The notes under the pieces: model-generated
What the model was told of the DNA's origin: nothing
Databases searched by the model: none
Seen by the model: the letters and a program-made list of their open reading frames with translations, nothing else
In this document: in pieces, positions 44,399 to 54,685 of the stretch
Position numbering within the stretch: the stretch's first letter is position 1
Layout: every line of letters begins with the position of its first letter
Position numbers and translations under genes: made by a program
Origin: Lachnoclostridium sp.
Lineage (GTDB): Bacteria > Bacillota > Clostridia > Lachnospirales > Lachnospiraceae
DNA: 64,000 nucleotides
Direction: 5' to 3'
Assembly: GCA_021770065.1 (NCBI GenBank)
Contig: JAETRR010000006.1
Span: 1 to 64,000, forward strand

Positions 44399-44839
44399 AT
44401 GTTAAAAGGAATTCCCTCAATTTTATCCCCGGAACTTCTGATGGTTCTCTGCGAGATGGGCCACAGCGACCGTCTGGTAATCTCGGACGGCAACTTCCCT
44501 GCAGAGTCCATGGGAAAAGACGCTATTGTGATCCGCTGCGACGGCCATGGGGTGCCGGAGCTTTTGGAGGCTATATTAAAGGTATTCCCGCTGGATACCT
44601 ATGTGGAGCATCCGGTGAACCTTATGGAGGTTATGCCCGGGGATGATGTGGAGACTCCGATTTGGGACACCTACAAAGAGATTATCACAAAGTACGATGA
44701 AAGAGGAGCTGCCTGTGTGGGCAATATCGAGCGGTTCAAATTCTACGATGAAGCAAAAACAGCTTATGCAATCATTGCCACCGGCGAAAAAGCTCTGTAT
44801 GCCAATGTGATGCTTCAAAAAGGTGTTGTTGTGGAGTAA
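44399..44839 (+). CDS. fucU: RbsD/FucU-family sugar mutarotase
   Basis: 146 residues with the FucU pattern: GIPSILSPELLMVLCEMGHSD-type opening with the catalytic His in MGHSDRLVI near 20-28, DGNFPAES near 30, and the C-terminal ATGEKALYANVMLQKG. Converts alpha and beta sugar anomers, fucose for the best known members. GGAGG precedes the ATG. It lies behind the lipoprotein terminator, so it may be expressed by read-through or a weak own promoter. It is a hint that the ABC system imports fucose or a related sugar. Confidence 0.82.
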   Translation: MLKGIPSILSPELLMVLCEMGHSDRLVISDGNFPAESMGKDAIVIRCDGHGVPELLEAILKVFPLDTYVEHPVNLMEVMPGDDVETPIWDTYKEIITKYDERGAACVGNIERFKFYDEAKTAYAIIATGEKALYANVMLQKGVVVE

Positions 44840-44883
44840 TCTTAACAAAAACATATAAGTTTCTTAAGAATTCTTATCTTTTG

Positions 44884-44913
44884 GGGATATGCCTTGCGGT
44901 ATATCCCTTTTTT
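44884..44913 (+). terminator. Terminator after fucU
   Basis: GGGATATGCC (44884-44893) pairs with GGTATATCCC (44898-44907) with one G-U pair, then six T. Confidence 0.82.
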
Positions 44914-45015
44914 GTTTATACTGATAAGCATTAGAATTATGTAAAGCAGATGAGAGGGGGAAAGCCGGATTCAGAGGGGGAAATGCAGCCGTGGGCGTAT
45001 GAGGAGTAAAATAAA

Positions 45016-47712
45016 ATGAAAAAGTGGAAAGCAGCGGGACTGGCGCTGGCCTGCGTTTTTTCTCTTTTCTGCAGCAGGGAAACTTTGGCGGGGGAGAAAG
45101 AGAAGGCGGCAGAGGCCGGATTAGAGCAGCAGATGACATCAGAGGAAGATGCGGCGTTCCAGGATGGAGATGTGATAGGCTTTATCGGAGACAGCATTAC
45201 GCATGTGGAATACACGGATGTAAACTATACAGATTTTCTCTATCAGTATTATTTATGCCGTTTTCCGGACAGAGATATTGAATTCCGCAATCTGGGAACA
45301 ATAGGATATACCGTTCGGAATGTGCTGAATATCTATGACAGGGATCCGGCATTTCGGGGAATAAATAAAGCAGTCATTCTTTTGGGAATGAATGAGGCGA
45401 TACAGGAGATATCCGCAGAGGCGTATATTGCCGATATGGAAGAACTGATCACACGTTTGAAGGAGGACGGGCTTGAAGGCCGTGATATTCTTGTGCTTAC
45501 ACCTACGCCCTACGATCAGACCTGTGCACTTAATTATGATAAAAACGGGCATCCTTATCAGACCAGCGACGACAGGCTGTCCGCATATACGGAACAATTG
45601 GTGATAAAAACGGAGGAATGGGGCGTGCGCTGCACGGATCTCCACACCCCTCTGAAGAAACTATTTATAGAAGCGCAAAAAGAGGATCCCGGAAAAACAC
45701 TGACCCGGGGCGATTGTATTCACCCGGATGCGGGAACGCACCTTATTATGGCCTATGAGATTCTGAAGGCTCAGGGAGCTGTAGGAGAGCCTCCCGGAAT
45801 TACGGTTCCGGAAGAGCCAGGGGAAGATGCACAGAATATTTACCGCAGTGAAAGGGGGATACGGCTTACCTGGAAGCCGGAATGCCTGCCCGCATTCGCT
45901 GTGGATGAATCTGAAGAGCTCTGCACACGGATACCGTCGGCAGAGATTCCGGGCAGAGAAATGCTCCGGGTGGAAAGCCTGGTGCAGGGGGCAGACTATG
46001 AGCTGGCTCTGGAAGACCGGGTTCTGGGAAATTTTACGGGGCAGGAACTGGCAGAGGGCATTGATTTGGCAGTTCTGGAAGAGAATCCTTTGCTGGAGAC
46101 GGCAGCGGTGATAGATGAGAAATCCAGAGAGCGTCAAAAGCTTGCAGCACAATATCGCAGTGAGGTATATCTGGCAGCGGAAGCGGGAACAGATGAGGCA
46201 TGGGAGCAGCTTAAAGATATCTGGGAGGAATGGCAGGGCACGGACAGCAGACTGCGGGAGGAAATGAAAGAACAGGCAGGAGAAGCCGTGTCCCGGACCT
46301 ATACCGTAAGCATCACGGCAGAAGGCTGTTCCAGAGAGGCATTGGATATAGAGGCCGGACCGGAAGAGGCATTTCTTTTTGAGGACGGAGATGTCGTAGG
46401 CTTTATCGGAGACAGTATCACCCGGATAAGCTATAGCGGAATCAGCTATCCGGAATTTCTGCAGCAGTATTATATCACGCGCTATCCGGGGCGGGAGCTG
46501 GAGTTTCGCAATCTTGGAACAGGCTATTATACGGCAGAGGATGCAAAAAAGCTTTACGGCAGAGAGAGCGGCATTTATGACGCATCCCTGGAGGGGATTA
46601 CAAAAGCTGTGATTATGTTTGGCATGAACGAAGCCCTGGATGGAGTAGAGACGGAAGTTTATATCCGGAACATCCGCGGACTCGTAGAACTTCTGAATGA
46701 GCGCGGCATTCCGAATGAAAATATCATCTTGACGGCATCAACTCCCTTTGATCAGACCAGGAGTTCCAACTATCTGGAAAACGGAGAGCAGAAACACACG
46801 GTTGATGATTCCATTCTGGAATATGTGACAAGCCTCAGAGAGCTGTCCAAAGAGCTGGGGACGCATTTCGTAGATCTCCACACGCCTCTGCTGTGGGCTA
46901 CGGATATTCTGCAGGAAAAGGATGAGGATGCCACACTGACCATTGACGACAACATCCATCCGAAAGCGGAAGGGAGCATTCTTGCAGGCTATTTCTTTCT
47001 GCGCCAGCAGGGTGCCGGAAATGAGGTAGCAGATATCCGGATTTCCAGAGAAGCGGAAGCAGAGGCCGGGAATGCAGAGGTTGGCAGAGCAGAATGGAGA
47101 GGCGACGATGACTATGTCAGATTCACATATCAGCCGCACAGTCTGCCTATGGCCGTTCCGGGTGAAGCGGCCCGGGTTGATGCGGATTTTTCAATCATGG
47201 ACTTGATAAGCTGTGAGAATCTGCAGATAGCGGGGCTGAAAAGCGATGAGAAATATACGGTTTATATGGATAAGGTGCCGGTAGGAGATTTTACCGGAGA
47301 GCAGCTTGAGACCGGGGTGAACCTGGCAGGCTGCAGGCTGAACCCCGGGCAGATGGCGGCGATGGAGATTGAAGCACTGAACCAGAAATGGCATACATGT
47401 TCCTCCGAATACCGCAAGGTTCTGGAAAACGCAACGCTGGGAGAGAAAAGTGCATCCCAGGAAGACGTGGACGCTGCCTATCAAATCTGGAAGGAGCAGA
47501 CAGAACAGCTGAGGAGACAGATGTATGAGATTGCACGTACCAGTGTATCCAGAACTTATCTGGTAGAGATCGCCGGCACGAATGGCCGGCGTATCTGGAT
47601 GAGACTGGACCGCTGGAAATGGGTGATTCTGTCTGCCGCCCTGGGCGGACTCCTGGTAATTGCGGTTTCGGCTGCAGTGATCCGGACAAGAAAAAGGAAA
47701 AACAGATATTAA
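45016..47712 (+). CDS. Tandem SGNH/GDSL hydrolase, membrane anchored
   Basis: 898 residues. Signal peptide 1-25. Two SGNH hydrolase domains. Domain 1 has GFIGDSIT with Ser60, LGMNEA near 119 and DCIHP near 235. Domain 2 has GFIGDSIT with Ser467, FGMNEA near 535 and DNIHP near 645. Each is followed by a beta-helical linker region with a VSRTY motif. The C-terminus has a span (about 872-890) and a KRKNRY tail, so the enzyme is held at the cell surface. Both catalytic triads look intact. Probable esterase or deacetylase on surface or dietary glycans, given the sugar genes around it. Confidence 0.85.
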   Translation: MKKWKAAGLALACVFSLFCSRETLAGEKEKAAEAGLEQQMTSEEDAAFQDGDVIGFIGDSITHVEYTDVNYTDFLYQYYLCRFPDRDIEFRNLGTIGYTVRNVLNIYDRDPAFRGINKAVILLGMNEAIQEISAEAYIADMEELITRLKEDGLEGRDILVLTPTPYDQTCALNYDKNGHPYQTSDDRLSAYTEQLVIKTEEWGVRCTDLHTPLKKLFIEAQKEDPGKTLTRGDCIHPDAGTHLIMAYEILKAQGAVGEPPGITVPEEPGEDAQNIYRSERGIRLTWKPECLPAFAVDESEELCTRIPSAEIPGREMLRVESLVQGADYELALEDRVLGNFTGQELAEGIDLAVLEENPLLETAAVIDEKSRERQKLAAQYRSEVYLAAEAGTDEAWEQLKDIWEEWQGTDSRLREEMKEQAGEAVSRTYTVSITAEGCSREALDIEAGPEEAFLFEDGDVVGFIGDSITRISYSGISYPEFLQQYYITRYPGRELEFRNLGTGYYTAEDAKKLYGRESGIYDASLEGITKAVIMFGMNEALDGVETEVYIRNIRGLVELLNERGIPNENIILTASTPFDQTRSSNYLENGEQKHTVDDSILEYVTSLRELSKELGTHFVDLHTPLLWATDILQEKDEDATLTIDDNIHPKAEGSILAGYFFLRQQGAGNEVADIRISREAEAEAGNAEVGRAEWRGDDDYVRFTYQPHSLPMAVPGEAARVDADFSIMDLISCENLQIAGLKSDEKYTVYMDKVPVGDFTGEQLETGVNLAGCRLNPGQMAAMEIEALNQKWHTCSSEYRKVLENATLGEKSASQEDVDAAYQIWKEQTEQLRRQMYEIARTSVSRTYLVEIAGTNGRRIWMRLDRWKWVILSAALGGLLVIAVSAAVIRTRKRKNRY

Positions 47713-47744
47713 CTTACCGGTTGCAAAATGAGGGGAAGAGAAAT

Positions 47745-48614
47745 TCAGTTTATCCATTTTTTGCGAAAGTCAGAAGCGCGGATGCCTTCTGACTTTTTAA
47801 ATTGCCGGTTAAGGTAGCTGGCATCGTAAAAACCGCAGTTTTCCGCGATCTCCTCAAGGGTGTAATCCGAAAACCGGAGAAGTTTCTTCGCCAGAGTAAT
47901 GCGCCTGGCAATAACATAGTGGTTCAGAGTAATCCCGTAAAGGGAACGGAACTCTCTGGAGAGATGAAATTTGCTGATAAAAAACTGCTCCGACAGCGCG
48001 TCCAGGGAAAATTTTTCCGTGTAATGTTCATCCAGATAATGACGCACCTGAGCCATCTTCTGCTTGCCGGGGTGCTTCTTTGCACGGTTTTCCGTAATAT
48101 CCAGAAGTAAAATGGAGAGAAGCTCTACAATCAGCCGGGAAGAAGAGATTTCGGCCGGGAGATCGGAGGCTGCATTTACCTCCAGTAAATGCTCTAACGT
48201 CTCCTGAAGCTCCGGAAAAGCCTGAGGCCGGAAAGCCGGGGCGCTTTTGGAGGAGAAGCAGCGGTAGTACTGTGAAGAACTGGAGCCGTTGAAATGAACC
48301 CAGATAAGTTCCCAGGGATCGGATCTGCTGCTCTGATGATAGTAGGGAACCGTACAGTCGATAAAAAAACAGGAACCCTTTTTTAAAGGATAAGAGGTAT
48401 CGCGGTACATCAGCGTTCCGCTTCCGGAGAGGACAAGAACCACGAGATAGGATTCCAGATTTTTCCTCTTGGCAAGGTGGCTTTCGCGCAGTTTCAGATA
48501 GCCGGTCTCCTGTACATAAAAAAGGGCGGATCGGGCAAAAGCGCTGGGAGTCTGAATCATGCGCCGTGAACTTTCCATATAAGAATCCGGGAATTTATCA
48601 AAATAATTATTCAA
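47745..48614 (-). CDS. AraC-family transcriptional regulator 2
   Basis: 289 residues, minus strand. N-terminal cupin sensing part (LVVLVLSGSGTLMYRDTSYPL near 35-55) and C-terminal AraC domain (FSLDALSEQFFISKFHLSREFRSLYG and LEEIAENCGFYDASYLNRQFKKSEG). It is divergent from the GDP-sugar operon and convergent with the SGNH gene, so either could be its target. Confidence 0.88.
   Translation of the reverse strand: MNNYFDKFPDSYMESSRRMIQTPSAFARSALFYVQETGYLKLRESHLAKRKNLESYLVVLVLSGSGTLMYRDTSYPLKKGSCFFIDCTVPYYHQSSRSDPWELIWVHFNGSSSSQYYRCFSSKSAPAFRPQAFPELQETLEHLLEVNAASDLPAEISSSRLIVELLSILLLDITENRAKKHPGKQKMAQVRHYLDEHYTEKFSLDALSEQFFISKFHLSREFRSLYGITLNHYVIARRITLAKKLLRFSDYTLEEIAENCGFYDASYLNRQFKKSEGIRASDFRKKWIN
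47766..47798 (+). terminator. Terminator embedded in 3' end of AraC gene 2
   Basis: AAAGTCAGAAG (47766-47776) pairs with CTTCTGACTTT (47786-47796), nine-base loop, five T at 47794-47798. It would end the plus-strand SGNH transcript while lying inside the coding end of the convergent AraC gene. Confidence 0.7.
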
Positions 48615-48688
48615 GAACAGGGGCCTCCTTTCGGTGATGCAGCGTCGGTGAACAGCAATATAATACCTGTTTTGAGCAACATCTTCAC

Positions 48689-48717
48689 TTGTTATCTTAA
48701 ATATACAGGTTTATACT
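48689..48717 (+). promoter_or_regulatory. Promoter of GDP-sugar operon
   Basis: TTGTTA, 17-base spacer, TATACT, 34 bases before manC, between divergent AraC 2 and manC. Confidence 0.6.
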
Positions 48718-48751
48718 GTCAAAAGCAATGTTAAAGATGATGAGGAGATAA

Positions 48752-50119
48752 ATGATGACGTATTATGCACTGCTCTCCGGAGGATCCGGCAGGCGCCTAT
48801 GGCCTTTATCCAGCGAGGCAAGGCCCAAGCAGTATCTAAAACTGGTGAACCGGGAGACGAATTCCATGGAGCGCTGCTCGATGCTCCAAAGAGTCTGGGA
48901 TCAGCTTACAGAGGCCGAAATGGCTGAATATACCGTCATTACGGCAGGAGAGAGCCAGGCAGAATTAATACAGAGCCAGGTTCCCGGAGCAAGGATTGCC
49001 GCGGAACCTTCAGGAAGAGATACTTTTGGAGCGGTACTGCTTTCCTGTGCGTATCTATACAGCCGTCTGGGAGCCGCAAGAGAGGATTACGCAGTTATAA
49101 TGCCGGTAGATCCCTATACGGAGGGCCTGTATTTTGAGACGGTAAAGGGGCTCGCAGATGTGGTGAAGCGTTCCGGTATGGAGATCGGGCTGCTGGGAGC
49201 AGTGCCTTCTTACCCGGCAACAAAATACGGATATATACTGCCCGGCGAGAGAAAGGAAGATTATTTTAAGGCAGAAGGTTTTGTGGAGAAACCGGACGAG
49301 AGCCGTGCCGGGGAGCTGATACGCCGGGGAGCTCTCTGGAACTGCGGCGTATTCTGCGTCCGGATCGGCAGCATGCTGGATCATGCGGCAGCTTATGGGG
49401 TTCCGGAAGATTATGAGGGGTTATGCAGATCCTATGAGAAACTGCCCGCAGCCAGCTTTGACTATGAAGTACTGGAAAAAACAGAAAAACTGGCTGTTGT
49501 AGAATTTCGCGGGTTCTGGAAGGATCTGGGCACCTGGGATGCTATGGCGGATCAGATGAGTACCGATACGGTCGGAAGGGCAGTTTTGTCTGACACCTGC
49601 AGGAATACCCAGATTATCAATGAATTAAAGGCACCTGTAACGGCGGTGGGCACAAGGGATCTGGTCATTGCGGCAGGCCCGGACGGAATTCTGGTGGCCG
49701 ATAAGGGCGAAGCTTCAAAGGTAAAGGAGCTGACGGCAGATTTTCAGATGCGTCCCATGTTTGAGGAACGCCGGTGGGGCACTCTGGAGACTCTGGATGA
49801 TACGAACGGCCCTGAAGTGTCCACCCTGACGAGGAAGATACGAATCTATGATGGTATGGCTTCCAGCTACCATTACCATCAAAACCGGGATGAGATCTGG
49901 ACGATACTTAAGGGGACGGGAGAGCTGATTCTGGAGGGAAACAAGATTCCTCTGTCCCCGGGGAAGGCTGTCTGTATCCGGAAGAACCAGCGGCATGCAG
50001 TAAAAGCATTCCGGGATTTTGAGTATATAGAAATTCATGTGGGATGCAGTGTGGGAAATGCGGACATACACAGGATAACCTTTGAGTGGGATGAAATAGA
50101 GCTGGCCCATATTCTGTAA
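48752..50119 (+). CDS. manC: Mannose-1-phosphate guanylyltransferase / cupin isomerase
   Basis: 455 residues. Nucleotidyltransferase domain 1-270 with LSGGSGRRLWPLSSEARPKQYL near 8-29, VMPVDPY near 111 and GFVEKPDE near 173. C-terminal cupin domain near 345-450 (MASSYHYHQNRDEIWTILKGTGEL) typical of the type II phosphomannose-isomerase part. Makes GDP-mannose from mannose-1-phosphate and GTP. Either of two adjacent ATG codons could start it; GAGGAG precedes both. First gene of the GDP-sugar operon. Confidence 0.9.
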   Translation: MMTYYALLSGGSGRRLWPLSSEARPKQYLKLVNRETNSMERCSMLQRVWDQLTEAEMAEYTVITAGESQAELIQSQVPGARIAAEPSGRDTFGAVLLSCAYLYSRLGAAREDYAVIMPVDPYTEGLYFETVKGLADVVKRSGMEIGLLGAVPSYPATKYGYILPGERKEDYFKAEGFVEKPDESRAGELIRRGALWNCGVFCVRIGSMLDHAAAYGVPEDYEGLCRSYEKLPAASFDYEVLEKTEKLAVVEFRGFWKDLGTWDAMADQMSTDTVGRAVLSDTCRNTQIINELKAPVTAVGTRDLVIAAGPDGILVADKGEASKVKELTADFQMRPMFEERRWGTLETLDDTNGPEVSTLTRKIRIYDGMASSYHYHQNRDEIWTILKGTGELILEGNKIPLSPGKAVCIRKNQRHAVKAFRDFEYIEIHVGCSVGNADIHRITFEWDEIELAHIL

Positions 50120-50179
50120 CGGAAAACAGGCCGGTGCAGGGACATTCATAATGATATGAAACGAAAGGAATTATTGAAT

Positions 50180-51253
50180 ATGATGAATAAGACAGCGTTG
50201 ATCACAGGAATCACAGGCCAGGACGGTTCCTATCTGGCAGAACTTCTCCTTGAAAAGGGCTATGAGGTATACGGCCTGTTCCGCAGGGGATCCACCAATA
50301 CGGCGGGACGGATTGCTCATCTTCTGGAAAAACGATCAGCAGAAAACCGGCGCCTTCACCTCATCTATGGAGATATGACGGATTCCCTGAATCTGGTACG
50401 TCTGATGCTTGAGATACGGCCGGATGAGGTCTACAATCTGGCGGCCCAGTCTCATGTTGCAGTGTCGTTCGAAGAGCCGGAGTACACGGCCAATACGGAC
50501 GGAATCGGCGTTCTGCGCATTCTGGAGGCAGTGCGCGCGGCAGGACTGGCAGATATGACGCGGATTTACCAGGCATCCACTTCGGAGCTCTACGGAAAGG
50601 CAGAGGAAATTCCCCAGAGGGAGACCACGCCTTTCCATCCCCGTTCCCCCTATGCGGCTGCAAAGCTTTACGGCTACTGGATCATCCGGAATTACAGAGA
50701 AGCTTATGGCATGTTTGCAGTCAACGGAATTCTTTTCAACCACGAGTCCCCCAGACGGGGGGAGACCTTTGTTACGAGAAAAATCACCCTGGCAGTTGCA
50801 GATATACTGGCAGGGTGCCGGGAAAAGCTGTATCTGGGGAACCTGGATGCCAGACGCGACTGGGGATATGCCGGCGATTATGTGGAATGCATGTGGAGAA
50901 TGCTGCAGCATGAGACGCCGGAGGATTTTGTGATTGCCACAGGAGAGGCCCATACAGTCAGAGAATTCGCGGAGGAAGCCTTTCGGCAGGGAGGCATAGA
51001 GCTTCTTTGGAGGGGCAGGGGCGCAGAGGAACAGGGAATTGACCGAAGGACCGGAAAGGTGTTGGTGGAGGTGTCGCCGGAATTTTTCCGTCCTGCAGAG
51101 GTAGATCTGCTCCTGGGCGACCCCTCAAGGGCAAAAGAGCTTCTCGGGTGGAATCCGGGAAAAACTTCCTTTCAAGAACTGGTAAAGATGATGGTTGAGC
51201 ATGATATGGCAGAGAAGATATATCAGAAAGGAGGCCATGGGAATGAACTGTGA
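50180..51253 (+). CDS. gmd: GDP-mannose 4,6-dehydratase
   Basis: 357 residues. Rossmann start [16 protein letters not shown] near 8-23, RRGSTNT for NADP, catalytic TSELYG near 125-130 and [10 protein letters not shown] (YxxxK) near 149-158, plus [16 protein letters not shown] near 177-192. All match GMD. An upstream ATG at 50156 lacks a ribosome site; ATG 50180 has AAAGGA upstream. Makes GDP-4-keto-6-deoxymannose, the substrate of the next gene. Confidence 0.94.
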   Translation: MMNKTALITGITGQDGSYLAELLLEKGYEVYGLFRRGSTNTAGRIAHLLEKRSAENRRLHLIYGDMTDSLNLVRLMLEIRPDEVYNLAAQSHVAVSFEEPEYTANTDGIGVLRILEAVRAAGLADMTRIYQASTSELYGKAEEIPQRETTPFHPRSPYAAAKLYGYWIIRNYREAYGMFAVNGILFNHESPRRGETFVTRKITLAVADILAGCREKLYLGNLDARRDWGYAGDYVECMWRMLQHETPEDFVIATGEAHTVREFAEEAFRQGGIELLWRGRGAEEQGIDRRTGKVLVEVSPEFFRPAEVDLLLGDPSRAKELLGWNPGKTSFQELVKMMVEHDMAEKIYQKGGHGNEL

Positions 51254-52208
51254 GCCGTTAGACAGAGAAAAAAAGATCTATGTAGCCGGACACCGGGGCC
51301 TGGCGGGGTCTGCGTTTGTGCGCCGTCTTGAGAGGGAGGGGTTTACCCGGATCATTACCAGAACCCATGCAGAACTGGATTTGACAAGACAGGCAGAGAC
51401 GGAAGCATTTTTTGCAGAGGAAAAGCCGGACTATGTGATCCTGGCGGCGGCCAGGGTAGGCGGAATCCATGCCAACGATACCTGCCCGGCGGATTTTATT
51501 ATGAAAAATCTTCAGATAGAATGCAATGTGATTGACAGCGCTTACCGTAATCAGGTGAAAAAGCTGTTGTTCCTGGGAAGCTCCTGTATTTATCCCAGGG
51601 AATGTTCTCAGCCGATCCGGGAAGAATATCTGTTAAGCGGATATCTGGAAAAGACCAATGAAGCTTATGCTCTGGCGAAAATTGCAGGTCTGAAAATGTG
51701 TGCGTTTTACAATCAGCAGTACCACACGAATTATATCAGCGTGATGCCCTGCAACCTCTATGGGATAAATGATAATTTTTCCCTAGAGAGTTCCCATGTG
51801 CTTCCGGCTTTTATAAGGAAGTTCCATGAGGCAAAGCTGAACGGCGCGCCTGCCGTAACGGTATGGGGAAGCGGAACGCCTTTAAGAGAGTTTCTCAATG
51901 TGGACGATCTGGCAGATGCCTGTCTGTATCTGCTGGATCATTATGAGGGAAATGAATTCTTTAATGTGGGTTCGGGGCAGGAGATCCGTATCCTTGAATT
52001 GGCAGAGCTGGTGAAGCGTATCACAGGCTACCAGGGAGAAGTCATCCTGGATCCCTCAAAGCCTGACGGGACACCGAGAAAGGTTACGGATATCAGCCGC
52101 ATCCTGAATACAGGATGGAGGCCGAAAATTGATCTGGAAACGGGAATCCGCAGAACTTATGAATGGTTTTGTGAAAAATATGCGGCAGGGACATTTACGG
52201 AGCGGTAA
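51243..52208 (+). CDS. fcl: GDP-L-fucose synthase
   Basis: 321 residues, SDR epimerase/reductase. NADP motif [10 protein letters not shown] near 18-27, [13 protein letters not shown] near 69-81, SSCIYP near 110-115, YALAKIAG (YxxxK) near 139-146 and [12 protein letters not shown] near 166-177. Start at 51243 has AAAGGAGG eight bases upstream and overlaps gmd by 11 bases. Converts the keto-deoxymannose to GDP-L-fucose, a donor for fucosylated surface polymers. Confidence 0.94.
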   Translation: MNCEPLDREKKIYVAGHRGLAGSAFVRRLEREGFTRIITRTHAELDLTRQAETEAFFAEEKPDYVILAAARVGGIHANDTCPADFIMKNLQIECNVIDSAYRNQVKKLLFLGSSCIYPRECSQPIREEYLLSGYLEKTNEAYALAKIAGLKMCAFYNQQYHTNYISVMPCNLYGINDNFSLESSHVLPAFIRKFHEAKLNGAPAVTVWGSGTPLREFLNVDDLADACLYLLDHYEGNEFFNVGSGQEIRILELAELVKRITGYQGEVILDPSKPDGTPRKVTDISRILNTGWRPKIDLETGIRRTYEWFCEKYAAGTFTER

Positions 52209-52277
52209 GAGGGCGGAAAGAGAATCTGCCCATAAAAAGGGAATTCAGACAGGCATACCTAAACTGTGGAGGTTTAA

Positions 52278-53090
52278 ATGGATCCGGTAAAGCTGAAGCC
52301 AGTGCGGAAAAATTATATATGGGGAACGGAAGACTGGATGCTTTCCAGGCTCCATGAGGGATTGGAGGACATCCCTCTTTTGATTAAAATTATTACAGCC
52401 AGGGAAGCCCTGTCTGTCCAGGTACACCCGGAGGATGCCCTGGCCCGGGAGCTGGAACACGCAGGGGGAAAAACGGAAATGTGGTACGTGCTTGACTGCG
52501 AACCGGGAGCATATCTTTATTACGGTTTAAAACACAGGATATCTGTAAATGAATTTCAAAAAAGGGTTCGGAACCAGACCATTCTGGAGGTGTGCCGAAA
52601 GACGGCAGTAAAAAAAGGAGATGTTTTTTACATTCCGGCCGGACAGATTCACGCCATAGGGAAAGGCATTACCGTGGCAGAGGTGCAGCAGAGCTCCGAT
52701 ATCACCTACCGGGTGTACGATTATAACCGGGAGGACGCAAATCATCAGAGACGGGCGCTCCATATAGACAAGGCGCTTTTGGCAGCAGATTTCATGCCGC
52801 CCCTCTCGGGGTGCCATCCTATGGGCCCTCGCGTACAGAAAAATGGATATTCCAGAACTTTATTAGTGCAATGTCCGCATTTTGTGGTACAATTATACGA
52901 GATAGAGGAATATATGGAGGAAAATGTCAGAAAATCGTTTCAGTCCCTTCTTGTTCTGGAGGGTGAGGGAAGCTTAACAAGTGCACATAAAAGCATAAAG
53001 CTTTCAAAAGGCGACAGCATATTTCTTCCAAAGGAAGCGGGAGCCTGCCGGGTGACCGGAAGGCTGCAAATACTTTTAAGCGAGGTATAA
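52278..53090 (+). CDS. manA: Type I mannose-6-phosphate isomerase
   Basis: 270 residues. Zinc-cupin motifs: QVHPEDALA near 49-57, GGKTEMWYVLD near 63-73 and GQIHAIGKGITVAEVQQSSDITYRVYD-type region with the His near 128. Short type I enzyme of Firmicutes. Interconverts fructose-6-P and mannose-6-P, feeding GDP-mannose. Four bases before the phosphohexomutase start. Confidence 0.92.
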   Translation: MDPVKLKPVRKNYIWGTEDWMLSRLHEGLEDIPLLIKIITAREALSVQVHPEDALARELEHAGGKTEMWYVLDCEPGAYLYYGLKHRISVNEFQKRVRNQTILEVCRKTAVKKGDVFYIPAGQIHAIGKGITVAEVQQSSDITYRVYDYNREDANHQRRALHIDKALLAADFMPPLSGCHPMGPRVQKNGYSRTLLVQCPHFVVQLYEIEEYMEENVRKSFQSLLVLEGEGSLTSAHKSIKLSKGDSIFLPKEAGACRVTGRLQILLSEV

Positions 53091-53093
53091 CGG

Positions 53094-54587
53094 ATGAATT
53101 TAAAATTTGGAACAGGAGGCATTCGTGCCGCTATGGGGCAGGGGCCGGATCATTTAAATCTGGAGACCATACAGGAGGCGGCTCTGGGAGTGGCGGCCTA
53201 TGTAAAAAGCCGGAGCAAAGATCCGTCTGTGGCAGTGGCCTATGACAGCCGGAACCATTCGGAGGAATTTGCGCATGAGACTGCGAGGGTGCTGGCTCTA
53301 AAAGGATGCAAGGCATATATTTATCCCAGGCTGATGCCCGCGCCCGCGCTTTCATTTGCCGTGCGCCATTTAAAATGTGATGCCGGCGTGTGTATCACGG
53401 CCAGCCACAATCCCAAGGATTACAATGGTTTTAAGGTCTATGGAGCTGACGGGTGTCAGGTGACAAGCGGGGCGGCCGCGGCAATCCAGATGTATATTGA
53501 GAAAGCAGAAGTGAAGGAGGCCGGGGAAGATCTGCCCTTTGAATATTTCCTGGAATCCGGAGAGATAGAAGAGATTAGCGATAAGGTGATTAAGGCGTTT
53601 CTGGCAGCAGTGATTAAGAAGCGCACTCAGAAGGAACTGACCTCTGATCTTAAGGTGGTTTATACGCCGCTCCACGGGACGGGCTTAAGCTGCGTAAGCA
53701 GCATTCTGAAACATATCGGAGTAAAGAATCTTCAGATTGTAAAAGAGCAGGCAAAACCGGACGGAAACTTTCCGACCTGTCCCTATCCGAACCCGGAAGA
53801 GAGCGAGGCTCTGAAACTGGGACTCGATTACTGTAAAAAGCAGAAGGCGGATCTTCTGATTGCCACAGATCCGGACAGTGACCGCATCGGCGTGGCCGTC
53901 CGGCATGGAGAGGAGTATCGGCAGCTGACGGGCAACCAGGTGGGGATTCTGCTTCTTGATTATATCCTGAGATGCCGGCAGGAAGCGGGAACACTTCCTG
54001 CAGAACCTGTTGTCATCAAGACGATCGTGACAACCTCTATGGCGGATCGGATTGCGGAGCATTACGGCGCAGAGGTGATCAATACGCTCACAGGGTTTAA
54101 GTATATCGGAGAGCAGATCGGACTTCTGGAGCAGGCAGGCGGTGCGAAGCGCTTTGTGTTCGGCTTTGAGGAAAGCTGCGGCTATCTGATCGGAAGCTAT
54201 GTGCGTGATAAGGATGCAGTGGGAGCTGCGATGGCCGTCTGCGAGATGGCTGACGCTTACAAGTCCATAGGCAAGACGCTCGTAGATGTATTGGAAGAGC
54301 TGTATGAGACTTACGGTCATTATACGACTGAGCTGAAAAATTATACCTTTGAGGGGGCTGAGGCGGACCGGCGCATGAGCCTGATCCGCAAAGGCCTTGC
54401 GGAAAAACCGGATATGAAGATGCGCGGTTCCAAAGTTGTCCGCTATGAGGACTATCAGGAAGGCGTTGAAGGATTCCCGAAGGCGGATGTGATAAAGCTG
54501 TGGCTGGAGGACGGGGCGGAGGTCGTTATCCGTCCTTCCGGAACGGAGCCGAAGATCAAAGTTTATACGGAGAGGAAAGGCGGTTGA
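53094..54587 (+). CDS. Alpha-phosphohexomutase (phosphomannomutase/phosphoglucomutase)
   Basis: 497 residues. Opening FGTGGIRAAMG near 5-15, active Ser in TASHNPKDYNGFK near 103-115, metal loop DPDSDRIG near 262, sugar loop GFEESCGYL near 358 and phosphate loop RPSGTEPKIK near 482-491. Supplies mannose-1-P from mannose-6-P for ManC, which completes the set in this operon. Could also act on glucose phosphates. Confidence 0.9.
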   Translation: MNLKFGTGGIRAAMGQGPDHLNLETIQEAALGVAAYVKSRSKDPSVAVAYDSRNHSEEFAHETARVLALKGCKAYIYPRLMPAPALSFAVRHLKCDAGVCITASHNPKDYNGFKVYGADGCQVTSGAAAAIQMYIEKAEVKEAGEDLPFEYFLESGEIEEISDKVIKAFLAAVIKKRTQKELTSDLKVVYTPLHGTGLSCVSSILKHIGVKNLQIVKEQAKPDGNFPTCPYPNPEESEALKLGLDYCKKQKADLLIATDPDSDRIGVAVRHGEEYRQLTGNQVGILLLDYILRCRQEAGTLPAEPVVIKTIVTTSMADRIAEHYGAEVINTLTGFKYIGEQIGLLEQAGGAKRFVFGFEESCGYLIGSYVRDKDAVGAAMAVCEMADAYKSIGKTLVDVLEELYETYGHYTTELKNYTFEGAEADRRMSLIRKGLAEKPDMKMRGSKVVRYEDYQEGVEGFPKADVIKLWLEDGAEVVIRPSGTEPKIKVYTERKGG

Positions 54588-54626
54588 CCAAAAAGAGAAT
54601 AAGAACTCAGATAACAGGGCTGTTAA

Positions 54627-54676
54627 AAAAGAGAGAGCGCCCGCAATCCGGCCGGATTGCGGGCGCTCTCTCTTTT
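54627..54676. terminator. Bidirectional terminator between convergent operons
   Basis: Near-perfect palindrome of 50 bases centred at 54651/54652 with A-run on the left and T-run on the right. Serves the GDP-sugar operon and the minus-strand LacI gene. Confidence 0.92.
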
Positions 54677-54685
54677 CAATCTTTT

